Assembly (NCBI RefSeq): GCF_001435775.1
Contig: NZ_AZFK01000047.1
Coordinates: forward strand, 1-64,000
DNA from: Limosilactobacillus ingluviei DSM 15946
GTDB lineage: Bacteria; Bacillota; Bacilli; Lactobacillales; Lactobacillaceae
Direction: 5' to 3'
Length of the DNA stretch: 64,000 nt
Position numbers and translations under genes: made by a program. How positions within the stretch are numbered: the first letter of the stretch is position 1; each line of letters opens with the position of its first letter. Below are positions 55,184 through 63,051 of this stretch, piece by piece. The notes beneath the pieces were generated by a model that was given only the letters and a program-made list of their open reading frames with translations, was not told the origin of the DNA and ran no database searches.

Positions 55184-56368
55184 TTACTCAAACAAATGCA
55201 ACTTGCCAATCCGTTCGACGGCTTCGACCAAGCGGGCCGGTTCAATTAACAACCCAATCCGCACGTAGCCTTCACCGTAATTACCAAAGCCTTTCCCCGG
55301 CGCTACGGCCACCGCTGCTTGGTCCAACAAAACATCCGCAAATTCCTCACTGGTCATCTTAGGCGGGGTTGGCATCCAAGCATAAAAGGTCCCCTGGGGA
55401 GCAAAGCCGTGCCAGCCAATCTTTGCGGCAGCCGTCAAAAAGGCATCCCGGCGCGTCTGGTACCGATCGACCAATGCTTGAATCGCTCCGTCCCGCGCTG
55501 GATCTTGTAAGGCATCGATTGCAGCATACTGGAGGGCCGGGAAAAGGGAAACAAAGAGGTGATCTTGAATCAGGTTCAAGCCCTCGATAATATCAGCATT
55601 GCCCACTGCAAAAGCAATCCGCCATCCGGCCATGTTAAAGGTCTTCGAATAGGTATAAAATTCAATCCCGACCTCCTTGGCCCCCGGAATTTCCATAAAG
55701 CTGATGGGCCGGTTGCCATCATAGCCCAAGGCCCCGTACGCAAAGTCGGAAATAATTCCGACTTCATACTGCTTGGCCCAGGCCACCAGTTCTTCGTAAA
55801 ATTCCCGGGTCGCCACCGCCCCGGTCGGGTTATTGGGGTAATTGACGTAGAAGAATTTTGCCCGGCGGACAATCGCAGCCGGAATGGCCGCCAAATCCGG
55901 TAAAAAGTTGTTTTCGGCCTTTAGCGGCACGGTCGCATATTCAACTTGCCCTAACGCGGCCCCCGAAAGATAGTCGGGATAGCCGGGGTCGGGCAACAAG
56001 AAGAGGTCGCCGGGATCCATCAAGGCCCACGGTAATTCAACTAGGCCAATCTTCGAACCGCCGAGAATCGCGACTTCTTTTTCAGGGTCAAACGTCGCTC
56101 CGTAAACCTCCTGGTAAAAATCGGCCGCCGCTTGTTTAAAGGCGGGCTGGCCCCGGAACTGAGAATACTTATGGGTCGCCGGGTCAGCGACCCACTTTTG
56201 GGTGCTTTGCACAATGTAAGCGGGGGTCGGTTGATCTGGGTTCCCCTGCCCTAAGTTAATCACATCCGCTCCGGTCGCCACTTTAGCATTTACTTTCGCG
56301 ACCAAACTGGCAAAGAATTGCTTCGGTAAGGTCGCCATTAATTTTGATTGCGGGAATTCCACGTTCAT
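55184..56368 (-). CDS. Class I/II aminotransferase, MtnE-like (KMTB/glutamine transaminase)
   Basis: The 394-residue PLP enzyme matches the Bacillus MtnE type over its length. It shows LPKQFFASLVAKVNAK, VINLGQGNPDQPTPAYIV, YPNNPTGAVATREFYEELV, SDFAYGALGYDG and the PLP lysine in YTYSKTFNMAGWRIAFA (about residue 236). MtnE makes methionine from 4-methylthio-2-oxobutyrate, using glutamine well. The gene is next to an omega-amidase gene (MtnU-like), which would remove the 2-oxoglutaramate formed. It lies behind a Met-specific T-box. The start ATG follows GGAGG-type GGGAGGAATG. Confidence 0.85.
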   Translation of the reverse strand: MNVEFPQSKLMATLPKQFFASLVAKVNAKVATGADVINLGQGNPDQPTPAYIVQSTQKWVADPATHKYSQFRGQPAFKQAAADFYQEVYGATFDPEKEVAILGGSKIGLVELPWALMDPGDLFLLPDPGYPDYLSGAALGQVEYATVPLKAENNFLPDLAAIPAAIVRRAKFFYVNYPNNPTGAVATREFYEELVAWAKQYEVGIISDFAYGALGYDGNRPISFMEIPGAKEVGIEFYTYSKTFNMAGWRIAFAVGNADIIEGLNLIQDHLFVSLFPALQYAAIDALQDPARDGAIQALVDRYQTRRDAFLTAAAKIGWHGFAPQGTFYAWMPTPPKMTSEEFADVLLDQAAVAVAPGKGFGNYGEGYVRIGLLIEPARLVEAVERIGKLHLFE

Positions 56369-56388
56369 TCCTCCCTCGGATTAAAAAG

Positions 56389-57171
56389 TTATTGGTACAA
56401 GTCTGGTCGCCGATCAGCTTGAATATCAAACAAGGCTTTGGCCGCCACGATCGCAGTGGGATCGATCTCGACGATGGTAATGCCCGCTTGCTCGCCGCCC
56501 GTCGCCAAAATGGTCCCGCTCGGCGCCACCGCCAGCGAATGACCATTGAAGTGATTGTCCGGATCATCACCTACCCGGTTGACGGCCACCACAAAGGCTT
56601 GATTTTCAATCGCCCGGGCTTTGACCAGGGCTTCCCACTGGTCAATCCGTGACGCTGGCCACTGAGCTGGTAAGTAATACAGGTCGACCCCGGCCCGGCC
56701 GGCGGTGCGCCACCATTCCGGGAAGCGCAAGTCGTAGCAGATAAAGCTGGCGCTCCGGATGCCAGCCAGGTCGTAGGTCGCTACCTGGTGCCCAGCTGCT
56801 AAATACTGGTCCTCCGCCATTGGCCCAAAGCGATGGGCTTTATCATAAGTCTGCACTAGTTCACCTTGATCGTTAAAAATGTAGGTCGTATTGTAGTAAC
56901 GCCCATCCTTTTTTATCGCGACTGAGCCCGCCACCACGTTTAAGGCCAACTGCTTGGCCAACTGGCTGACCACCCGTTGGGTCTGCTGACCAGCCGGATC
57001 AGCCAACGTCGCCAGGTGCGTTAAATCATACGCCGTATTCCACATTTCCGGCAGGACCGCTACTTGCGCTCCCAAGGCCTTGGCTTCTTGCAAGCGAGCA
57101 GTGACTTGGGCAAAGTTTTGCGCCGGCTTGCCATACTCAACATCGATTTGAATCATCGCTACTTTTACCAT
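56389..57171 (-). CDS. Carbon-nitrogen hydrolase, omega-amidase/MtnU-like
   Basis: The 260-residue nitrilase-family amidase shows the Glu in VLPEMWNTAYDL (about residue 42), the Lys in YDKAHRFGPMAEDQYL (about 112) and the Cys in SASFICYDLRFPEWWR (about 145), the complete Glu-Lys-Cys set. It would hydrolyse 2-oxoglutaramate made by glutamine transaminases. I start at ATG 57171 behind AAGGGAG; a longer frame to 57339 runs through the T-box and is rejected. It is the first gene of the unit, 20 bp ahead of the aminotransferase gene. Confidence 0.85.
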   Translation of the reverse strand: MVKVAMIQIDVEYGKPAQNFAQVTARLQEAKALGAQVAVLPEMWNTAYDLTHLATLADPAGQQTQRVVSQLAKQLALNVVAGSVAIKKDGRYYNTTYIFNDQGELVQTYDKAHRFGPMAEDQYLAAGHQVATYDLAGIRSASFICYDLRFPEWWRTAGRAGVDLYYLPAQWPASRIDQWEALVKARAIENQAFVVAVNRVGDDPDNHFNGHSLAVAPSGTILATGGEQAGITIVEIDPTAIVAAKALFDIQADRRPDLYQ

Positions 57172-57221
57172 TCGTGTGCTCCCTTCAACCACCTTAATTA
57201 AACCCGTAACCAGCCAGAAAC

Positions 57222-57456
57222 AAAAAACGCCCATCCAATTAAGGACGAGCGGGCCGTGGTACCACCTTATTTCGTCAGCCAAGCTGACCTTAACCGTGCG
57301 GTAATGGGCACGAACCAAGCGGCAACAAAGGGTTGCCAACTGCTAATTGATCGAACCATCTTCGCTTGCGCCTTTGACCCGTTTCCATCCCCCCGGGCTC
57401 GCTGTGCAAAGACCGCCAAGTTACTCATTCGATCAGCTTTTTTTCATCTTAATTAT
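57222..57456 (-). ncRNA. T-box riboswitch, specifier ATG (Met)
   Basis: The minus-strand leader contains the T-box AAGGTGGTACCACGG (57254-57268) and a terminator with CGCTCGTCC/GGATGGGCG arms and TTTTTT (57222-57251). Stem I closes with GATCGAA/TTCGATC (57428-57434 with 57349-57355), and the AG bulge segment CAGCGAG lies at its tip. The specifier loop has AGTA on the 5' side and CGAAGATGG on the 3' side. By analogy with glyQS (CGAAAGGCA) the specifier is ATG at 57357-57359, that is tRNA-Met. It controls the omega-amidase, aminotransferase and PanE-like genes. Confidence 0.9.
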
Positions 57457-57462
57457 GGTTGC

Positions 57463-57491
57463 ATTCTAATTTAATTTTCATTTAAAGTCAA
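57463..57491 (-). promoter_or_regulatory. Promoter of the Met T-box operon
   Basis: TTGACT (57486-57491) and TAGAAT (57463-57468) on the minus strand are spaced by 17 bp. Confidence 0.75.
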
Positions 57492-57617
57492 CGGTTCACA
57501 CCCAATTTTTAAAAAGTTTTTCCGGGTTTCCCCTGACTTGCCCGCTCCTACCATTTAGCATTTGTTAGGAGCTGCCACTTTCCCAAACTTCAAATTAAAA
57601 AAAGATGAGGAAAAAGG

Positions 57618-57646
57618 TTGACACTGGCCGGGCGGATCGCTACACT
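57618..57646 (+). promoter_or_regulatory. Promoter of the plus-strand T-box unit
   Basis: TTGACA (57618-57623) and TACACT (57641-57646) are spaced by 17 bp. The stretch 57492-57617 between the two divergent promoters holds only a weak CTCCTA...TAGGAG hairpin. Confidence 0.75.
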
Positions 57647-57652
57647 AAACAC

Positions 57653-57927
57653 CATAATTTAATTCACGCAAGCAATTATTCTCGGTGGAGTAATTAAGCA
57701 GCCTTGCTCAGCGAGGTCCGGTGGTGAAAAGGACTCAAGACTGTTTAAATTGAAAGACTCTGAATTTGCGCCAACTTTGCGAGGTTGGCGGGCATGGTCC
57801 TCCGTAGCGGACCACGATCTCCAATTTAGTTTGGGTATCGTTAGAGGATCTCGTCTTAAGCGAGATTAAAGTAAGGTGGTACCACGCGGCAGCGTCCTTA
57901 GCATACAGCTAGGGCGCTGCTTTTTTT
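57653..57927 (+). ncRNA. T-box riboswitch upstream of the PanE paralogue
   Basis: It has the T-box AAGGTGGTACCACG (57873-57886) and a terminator with GCAGCGTCCTTAGC/GCTAGGGCGCTGC arms and seven T (57889-57927). Stem I has TTAAGCAG/CTGTTTAA above an AGTAA loop and CAGCGAG at its tip. The specifier side reads ATTGAAAGACTC, where GAC, AAA/AAG or CTC are all possible; I do not assign it. Confidence 0.9.
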
Positions 57928-58021
57928 CTGCCTTAGATTGGTTCAGCCAACACATAATAAACCGAGACTCGCTTCGTGATACATATTTTCAGCTCATCAG
58001 GTAAAGGAAGGAAGCTAACAT

Positions 58022-58984
58022 ATGAAATACGGAATTATTGGGGCTGGCGCAATGGGCTACCGTTATGGGATCATGTTGCAAGAAAACGCGGGTTGTAAAG
58101 TAGACTTTATTGAGACCTGGGAACCCGCCCTAACCCAAGTTCGCCACCAAGGGGGCGTCTTGGTCGCCCGGGATCACCAAAATCAACACTTGGTCCCGAT
58201 TAACATCTATTCCCCCGAAGAATACCAGGGCCATCCCGACGTCTGGATTATTTTCAAAAAGCAAATGCAACTGGAAGAAGAATTAGCCCGCGATGCGGCA
58301 GCTGGCTTATTTACCCCCGATCAAATTGCCTTTTCCGCAATGAACGGAATGGGCCACTTTGAAAAAATTAACCAATATTTTTCAGCGGACCGGATCTTGT
58401 GCGGCACCGCGATGATCGCCACCCGGCTGAATGGCCCGGCTAACGTTGATTTTATGGGGGCCGCCGGCACCGAGGTCATGCACATGGCGCGTTACAATCG
58501 CGCCGCACCGGATAAACGCAGTCAGGCCGTTGCGCATGACTTTGCGGCAGCACAGCTAGGGCCGGTCTGGGCTGAAGATTGGCAAGGCATTTGTTTGTCA
58601 AAAGTCGTCTTCAACGCGGTTTGCAACACCCTCTGCACAATGTTTGAGCTGCAAATGGGCCAATTCATTGCTTACGAAGGGGTCCGGGAGATGGCCCGGC
58701 AACTCTTTGATGAAGCGTATGACGCTTGTGAACGGGCCGGCATCTATCTGCTGGAATCCCGCCAGGCCATGACCGAATCAGTCATTACGGTTTCCAAAGC
58801 CTACCAGTATCATTATCCGTCAATGTACCAAGACTTTGCCGCGAATCGCCCGACCGAAGTCGACTACATTAACGGCTACATTGCCCGACTAGCCCGGGAC
58901 CACGGCTTTGTTTGTCCAACCCATGAATTCGTCACGCACCAGGTCCACCTGGCGGAGACCGCCCGACAATTTAAATCTGCTTAA
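58022..58984 (+). CDS. Ketopantoate reductase-like (PanE/ApbA) dehydrogenase, paralogue
   Basis: This 320-residue protein has the same length and organisation as the product of 54145-55107. It has KYGIIGAGAMGYRYGIMLQE with the nucleotide motif, CLSKVVFNAVCNTLCTMFELQMGQFIAYEG with the catalytic lysine region, and HYPSMYQDFAANRPTEVDYINGYI near the end. The N-terminal dinucleotide region differs (VDFIETWEP against VEFVDNWAP), so substrate or cofactor preference may differ. It is monocistronic, read by its own T-box and closed by a terminator. The RBS is GGAAGGAAG. Ketopantoate reductase proper or a 2-hydroxyacid dehydrogenase are both possible. Confidence 0.85.
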   Translation: MKYGIIGAGAMGYRYGIMLQENAGCKVDFIETWEPALTQVRHQGGVLVARDHQNQHLVPINIYSPEEYQGHPDVWIIFKKQMQLEEELARDAAAGLFTPDQIAFSAMNGMGHFEKINQYFSADRILCGTAMIATRLNGPANVDFMGAAGTEVMHMARYNRAAPDKRSQAVAHDFAAAQLGPVWAEDWQGICLSKVVFNAVCNTLCTMFELQMGQFIAYEGVREMARQLFDEAYDACERAGIYLLESRQAMTESVITVSKAYQYHYPSMYQDFAANRPTEVDYINGYIARLARDHGFVCPTHEFVTHQVHLAETARQFKSA

Positions 58985-58990
58985 CCCCTC

Positions 58991-59030
58991 GGACTGCCCG
59001 GAAGTAACTTTCCGCCAGTCCTTTTTCTTT
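58991..59030 (+). terminator. Terminator of the PanE paralogue
   Basis: GGACTG (58991-58996) and CAGTCC (59016-59021) close a stem that includes GGAA/TTCC and is followed by TTTTTCTTTT. Confidence 0.85.
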
Positions 59031-59379
59031 TGTCGCCATTCCTTCCTCATCCCGCCAAAACATGAATGCCCGAAAACTTAATTTCTATAACAAAAATATC
59101 ACCTAGGCTTTCGATAGTTAATTAAAAGCGCTTAAAAAACGCCGGGACGCTTAATTTAAAATCAGATTGACCGTTTCCGCTTTACAAGCTTTTAATTTTA
59201 ATGCATAATAATTACCAATCTTTGATATTTTATTCATAAATAGCGGGAATTATTCAATCCTTATGAAAGTAGGTGGCGAACATGTTAATTCCACCCTCCA
59301 CTCCTTGGCTTCCCATCAGCCGACGACGATTCCTCAAATAGCGCGTTGAACTGAAAGAAAGAAAAAGGAGTTTATCATC
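59031..59379 (+). other. Upstream region of the amino-acid ABC transporter operon
   Basis: No full gene lies here. The stretch is AT-rich at left and holds a promoter, TTTACA (59181-59186)-17-CATAAT (59204-59209). The leader of about 160 nt contains a 19-codon ORF (59282-59341). I see no T-box consensus and no T-rich terminator in this leader. Confidence 0.6.
59282..59341 (+). CDS. Possible 19-residue leader peptide of the ABC transporter operon
   Basis: ATG 59282 has AGGTGG 5 bp upstream and opens MLIPPSTPWLPISRRRFLK followed by TAG, 38 bp before the transporter gene. It is proline-rich with a run of three arginines near the end, as in leader peptides where ribosome stalling reports amino acid supply. 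An overlapping 28-codon frame from 59263 has no ribosome site. No homologue is known to me, and it may be chance. Confidence 0.35.
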   Translation: MLIPPSTPWLPISRRRFLK

Positions 59380-60192
59380 ATGAAAAAATTACTTGCGGTG
59401 GCTTCAGTGGCCTTCTTAGGGAGTTTAATCTTAACCGGTTGCGGTAAGTCCAGCAGCGACCAAAGTCTCAAGCAAATCCAAGATAAAAAAGAGTTGGTCT
59501 TGGGGACATCGGCCGACTACCCACCGTTTGAATTTACAACCATGAAAGACGGTAAGAAACAAATTGTCGGCTACGATATTCTGATTGCCCAACAAATTGC
59601 TAAAGACATGGGCGTCAAATTAAAAGTCGTGAACACCGCCTTCCCATCCTTAATCTCAGAACTGCAAGATAAAAAGGTGGATATTGTAATGGCCGGGATG
59701 GTCTCCACTGACCAACGGAAGAAGGCCGTTGACTTTACCAAGTCGTATTACAAGAATTCCAACGTCTTACTGGTTAAGAAAGGCGAAGCAGCCAAATACA
59801 ACACTGTGGCCAGCTTAAAGGGCAAGGCTGTTGGGGCGCAACAATCTACGACCCAAGAAAAGATTGGCAAAAAGCAATTAGCTGCGGCCAACTTGGTCAC
59901 CGAAGCCAACTTTACGAACTTAACCAATGAAGTCAAGACAGGTACCCTGAGTGGGGTCATTGCGGAAAAGGTCGTTGCCGACAATGTCATCAAGAGCAAC
60001 CCCGGGCAATACGAAATCGCGCAAGTTAAGCTGAAGACGCCAGCTTCCGATGCCCCGGTCAGCATCGCGGTACGGAAGAACAGTCCCGCTTTAAAGAAGC
60101 AGTTGAACAAGTCCATCACCAAACTGCAAAAGAACGGCGACTTGGATAAGTTCATGCAAAAGGCCCAAGACTTACAACTGGAACAAAAATAA
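59380..60192 (+). CDS. Polar amino-acid ABC transporter, substrate-binding lipoprotein
   Basis: The 270-residue protein has a lipoprotein signal with lipobox LTGC (Cys21) and a SBP_bac_3 domain (about residues 38-262): LVLGTSADYPPFEFTTMKDGKKQIVGYDILIAQQIAKDMGV, then MAGMVSTDQRKKAVDFTKSYY. It captures a polar amino acid outside the membrane; which one cannot be told. The start follows AAAAAGGAG. It is the first gene of a three-gene operon and is separated from the permease by a terminator-like hairpin, so binding protein should be made in excess. Confidence 0.93.
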   Translation: MKKLLAVASVAFLGSLILTGCGKSSSDQSLKQIQDKKELVLGTSADYPPFEFTTMKDGKKQIVGYDILIAQQIAKDMGVKLKVVNTAFPSLISELQDKKVDIVMAGMVSTDQRKKAVDFTKSYYKNSNVLLVKKGEAAKYNTVASLKGKAVGAQQSTTQEKIGKKQLAAANLVTEANFTNLTNEVKTGTLSGVIAEKVVADNVIKSNPGQYEIAQVKLKTPASDAPVSIAVRKNSPALKKQLNKSITKLQKNGDLDKFMQKAQDLQLEQK

Positions 60193-60197
60193 TCCGC

Positions 60198-60235
60198 AAG
60201 CTTTTCTCTCCCGCGGCGGCAGAGAAAAGCTTTTT
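60198..60235 (+). terminator. Intercistronic terminator between binding protein and permease genes
   Basis: Perfect 12-base arms AAGCTTTTCTCT (60198-60209) and AGAGAAAAGCTT (60221-60232) followed by TTT. The short T run suggests partial termination. Confidence 0.7.
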
Positions 60236-60257
60236 CACACCAAGAAAGGAACTTGCG

Positions 60258-60941
60258 ATGAGTGATTTAGTCCAATACTATCCAATGTTTTTAGAGGGGA
60301 CGGCCCTGACCATTTTAATTACCGTAATCGGCAGCGTCATTGGGATTCTGCTCGGCCTGTTATTTGTCATGATGCGGCTTTCAAAGGTAAAAGTGATTTC
60401 TGCCATTGGCCGGATCTACATTTCCGTGGTCCGGGGGACCCCCTCAATGATTCAAGTGATGCTGATTTACTACACCCTGGCCAAGAGCTTAGACCTGCCA
60501 ACGATTCAATTTTTAGGCTCGTCGTTAGACCGGATCATCCCCGGTTCGATTGCCCTCGGGATTAATTCGGGGGCTTACGTGGCCGAAATCTTCCGGGCTG
60601 GGATTACCTCGATTCCCGTCGGCCAAACCGAAGCTGGGATCTCCTTGGGGTTATCGGAACGTGAAACAATGCAATCAATTGTCCTGCCCCAAGCCCTCCG
60701 CAACGTCTTACCGGCGTTAGGGAATGAATTTATTACTTTGGTCAAGGAATCCTCCGTCCTCTTTTATATTGGGGTCCAAGAAGTCACCGCCCAGGCCCTG
60801 GCCGTGGGGGGCACCTTGTATAACTTTATCCCACCGCTGCTGGTATCGGCCGTAATCTACTTTATCTTAACCTTTGTGCTTTCCCAGGTCTTTGCTTTAA
60901 TGGAAAAGAAAATGGGCGCCAAGTACACCCGGCTGAACTAA
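60258..60941 (+). CDS. Polar amino-acid ABC transporter, permease
   Basis: The 227-residue protein has about five membrane helices and the permease-ATPase contact loop EAGISLGLSERETMQSIVLPQALRNVLPALGNEFITLVKESS (about residues 130-172). The N-terminal FLEGTALTILITVIGSVIGILLGLLF matches HisM/GlnP-type permeases. It follows the binding protein gene and precedes the ATPase gene by 18 bp. Confidence 0.95.
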   Translation: MSDLVQYYPMFLEGTALTILITVIGSVIGILLGLLFVMMRLSKVKVISAIGRIYISVVRGTPSMIQVMLIYYTLAKSLDLPTIQFLGSSLDRIIPGSIALGINSGAYVAEIFRAGITSIPVGQTEAGISLGLSERETMQSIVLPQALRNVLPALGNEFITLVKESSVLFYIGVQEVTAQALAVGGTLYNFIPPLLVSAVIYFILTFVLSQVFALMEKKMGAKYTRLN

Positions 60942-60959
60942 AAGGAGGCATCAGCGTAT

Positions 60960-61697
60960 ATGACTAACGTAATCGAAGTCAAACACCTGCATAAGGCCTT
61001 TGGCACCAATACCGTCTTAGATGACATCAATTTTACCGTTCAAAAGGGCGAAAAGGTCGCTTTAATTGGGCCCTCAGGAGGGGGGAAAAGTACCCTATTG
61101 CGGTGCTTGATCCACGTAGAAGGCGGCTATTCAGGCGAAGTTAATTTTGAAGGCCAACCAGTCAACCACGCCAGTAAGGAAACGCTGCAAAAGCTGCGGC
61201 AAAAAATGGGCTTTGTCTTCCAACAGTTCAACTTATTCCCGCACATGACGGTGCTGGAAAACATCACCTTCGCGCCCAAAAAATTAAAGATTGACGACCC
61301 TAAGGCCATCGAAGCTCATGCCCACCAATTGTTGGAAGAAGTCGGGCTGGCTAACAAAGCTAATGCCTATCCGCAATCCCTTTCGGGGGGCCAGCAACAA
61401 CGGGTGGCGATTGCTCGGGCTTTGGCGATGAAGCCCGAAGTCATGCTCTTTGACGAACCGACCTCGGCCCTTGACCCTGAAATGGTGGGGGAAGTCTTAG
61501 GGGTCATGAAAAAGTTGGCCGCCGATGGAATGACAATGATTATCGTCACGCACGAAATGGCCTTTGCCCGCGATGTCGCCGACCAGGTCCTCTTTATGGA
61601 TCAAGGCAAGATCGCCGACAGCGGAACGGCCACCCACATCTTCAAGGAAACAACCAACCCCCGGACCCAAGAATTTTTAGCCAAAATGATGGATTAG
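60960..61697 (+). CDS. Polar amino-acid ABC transporter, ATP-binding protein
   Basis: The 245-residue ATPase shows Walker [15 protein letters not shown] (about residues 38-51), the Q loop [18 protein letters not shown], the signature [19 protein letters not shown] and Walker [21 protein letters not shown]. The form is that of GlnQ/ArtP-type polar amino-acid ATPases. The start codon at 60960 follows AAAGGAGGC. It is the last gene of the operon and is ended by a terminator. Confidence 0.95.
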   Translation: MTNVIEVKHLHKAFGTNTVLDDINFTVQKGEKVALIGPSGGGKSTLLRCLIHVEGGYSGEVNFEGQPVNHASKETLQKLRQKMGFVFQQFNLFPHMTVLENITFAPKKLKIDDPKAIEAHAHQLLEEVGLANKANAYPQSLSGGQQQRVAIARALAMKPEVMLFDEPTSALDPEMVGEVLGVMKKLAADGMTMIIVTHEMAFARDVADQVLFMDQGKIADSGTATHIFKETTNPRTQEFLAKMMD

Positions 61698-61700
61698 GAC

Positions 61701-61736
61701 AAACACCGCCCCGGCCCTGGCCGAGACGGTGTTTTT
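61701..61736 (+). terminator. Terminator of the amino-acid ABC transporter operon
   Basis: AAACACCG (61701-61708) and CGGTGTTT (61727-61734) enclose a second GGCC/GGCC stem and run into TTTTT. It abuts the 3' end of the converging menC-like gene. Confidence 0.8.
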
Positions 61737-62854
61737 CAGTTCATGGTAAAGTCGCCCAAGAGCGTCGCCACTTGAGCGAAGTAGGGCCAGTTAATCTCCA
61801 CCCCTAGTCCGGCCGCCGCAGGGACCAACATCTGGCTGCCTTGCAAGGTCAATGGTGGGTCAATAATGTCGGTCGCATAAAAGCGGGTCGAGGCTGATAA
61901 GTCATTGGGCAGGGTAATCCCCGGCAGCGTTGCCAGCGCCAAGCTGGCCGCCCGGGCCACCCCAGAATCAAGCATCCCGCCGACCCAGCAATCAAGGTGG
62001 GCTTGCTGGGCAAAGGCGAGAATCTGCTTGGCAGCGCTCAGGCCGCCGACGCGGGCGACCTTTAAATTAATCACCTTTCCTGCTTGCAGTTGCACCATTG
62101 CTTGGGCATCAGCCAAGGTGGTGATGCTTTCGTCCAGGCACAAGGGGGTCTGCAACTGGGCCTGGAGGGCCGCGTGTTCAATTAGATCCCCGGGGGCCAG
62201 CGGTTGCTCCAGCATCGTCAACCTCAGCTCATCCAACTGCCGTAAGTGGGCCGCATCCGTGAGCTGATAGGCTGAATTGGCGTCGGCCATTAACATTAAA
62301 GTTGGAAAGGCCGCGCGGACGGCCCGCAAATCGGCTAAATCATGCCCCGGCTTGATCTTGACCTTCACCCGGCGGTACCCAGCAGCCACGGCCTGGGCCA
62401 CTTTTTCCACCAGGGCGGCTGGACTGGCTTGAATCCCCAGCGAGATCCCGGCTTCCGCAGCCGCCCGCTCCCCACCCAGGGCTTTCGCCAAGGGTTGGTT
62501 TTGGCGCTGGGCGTATAAATCCCAGAGCGCGCAGTTAACCGCGGCCTTGGCCATCTGGTTGCCCTGCCAGTTGGCAACTTGCTGATCAAAGTCGTCCGGG
62601 TGATGATAACCGTGACCGACTACGCGGGGGAGGACCAAGTGTTGGAGAAAGGCAGCCGCCCCGGCTTGAAATTCAGCCGTGTAAAAAGGCGTCGCAAAGG
62701 CCGAGCACTCGCCAAAGCCCCGCCGCCCCGACTGGTCCGTTAATTCCAACAGCAAAGCATCTTTGGTCGCAACCGTTCCTTCACTACTGGCAAAGGGGTG
62801 TAGAAGCGGCATCTTAAGGGCCCAGAGGCGGGCCTGGACAATTTGTAATTCCAT
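61736..62854 (-). CDS. menC: o-Succinylbenzoate synthase/N-succinylamino acid racemase (MenC family)
   Basis: The 372-residue enolase-superfamily enzyme shows HPFASSEGTVATKDALLLEL and GFGECSAFATPFYTAE at the N-terminus. Catalytic features include the KxK lysines in RVKVKIKPG (about residues 160-166), metal ligands in MADANSAY, LEQP and LDES, and the second lysine in VINLKVARVGG. It may act in menaquinone synthesis or as a racemase of N-succinyl amino acids; no other early men gene is visible, so the racemase role is as likely. I start at ATG 62854 behind AAAGGG. It begins 20 bp after the tRNA-Asn terminator, with no room for its own promoter. Confidence 0.8.
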   Translation of the reverse strand: MELQIVQARLWALKMPLLHPFASSEGTVATKDALLLELTDQSGRRGFGECSAFATPFYTAEFQAGAAAFLQHLVLPRVVGHGYHHPDDFDQQVANWQGNQMAKAAVNCALWDLYAQRQNQPLAKALGGERAAAEAGISLGIQASPAALVEKVAQAVAAGYRRVKVKIKPGHDLADLRAVRAAFPTLMLMADANSAYQLTDAAHLRQLDELRLTMLEQPLAPGDLIEHAALQAQLQTPLCLDESITTLADAQAMVQLQAGKVINLKVARVGGLSAAKQILAFAQQAHLDCWVGGMLDSGVARAASLALATLPGITLPNDLSASTRFYATDIIDPPLTLQGSQMLVPAAAGLGVEINWPYFAQVATLLGDFTMN

Positions 62855-62873
62855 CCCAAATCCCTTTCTGAAA

Positions 62874-62905
62874 ACAAAAAAGGATACCACCGACAGGTGA
62901 TATCC
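62874..62905 (-). terminator. Terminator of the tRNA-Asn gene
   Basis: GGATATCACC and GGTGGTATCC (about 62882-62905) pair on the minus strand and run into TTTTTTGTTTT. Confidence 0.85.
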
Positions 62906-62913
62906 CCCAACTA

Positions 62914-62986
62914 CTCCGGTAGTCAGACTCGAACTGACGACGCCCTGATTAACAGTCAGGTGCTCTACCAACTGAGCTATACCGGA
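62914..62986 (-). tRNA. tRNA-Asn (GTT)
   Basis: The minus strand folds as a 73-nt cloverleaf: acceptor TCCGGTA/TACCGGA, D arm GCTC/GAGC, anticodon arm CCTGA/TCAGG with loop CTGTTAA (anticodon GTT), T arm GTCAG/CTGAC with TTCGAGT. CCA is not encoded. Identical to the copy at 63917-63989. Confidence 0.97.
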
Positions 62987-63005
62987 ATCATAAACCAACA
63001 TTAAT

Positions 63006-63034
63006 ATTATGCCATAGATTACCGGTTTTGCCAA
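63006..63034 (-). promoter_or_regulatory. Promoter of the tRNA-Asn gene
   Basis: TTGGCA (63029-63034) and CATAAT (63006-63011) on the minus strand are spaced by 17 bp. Confidence 0.65.
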
Positions 63035-63051
63035 TCAGTTCTTTTTAAAAT

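Noticed and set aside
56389-57339. Longer amidase reading from 57339
   Set aside because: The extra 56 residues would be encoded by the T-box and its terminator; a good ribosome site exists at the internal ATG 57171.
59263-59349. A 28-codon ORF overlapping the 19-codon leader ORF
   Set aside because: It lacks a ribosome site, whereas the shorter frame has AGGTGG at a suitable distance.
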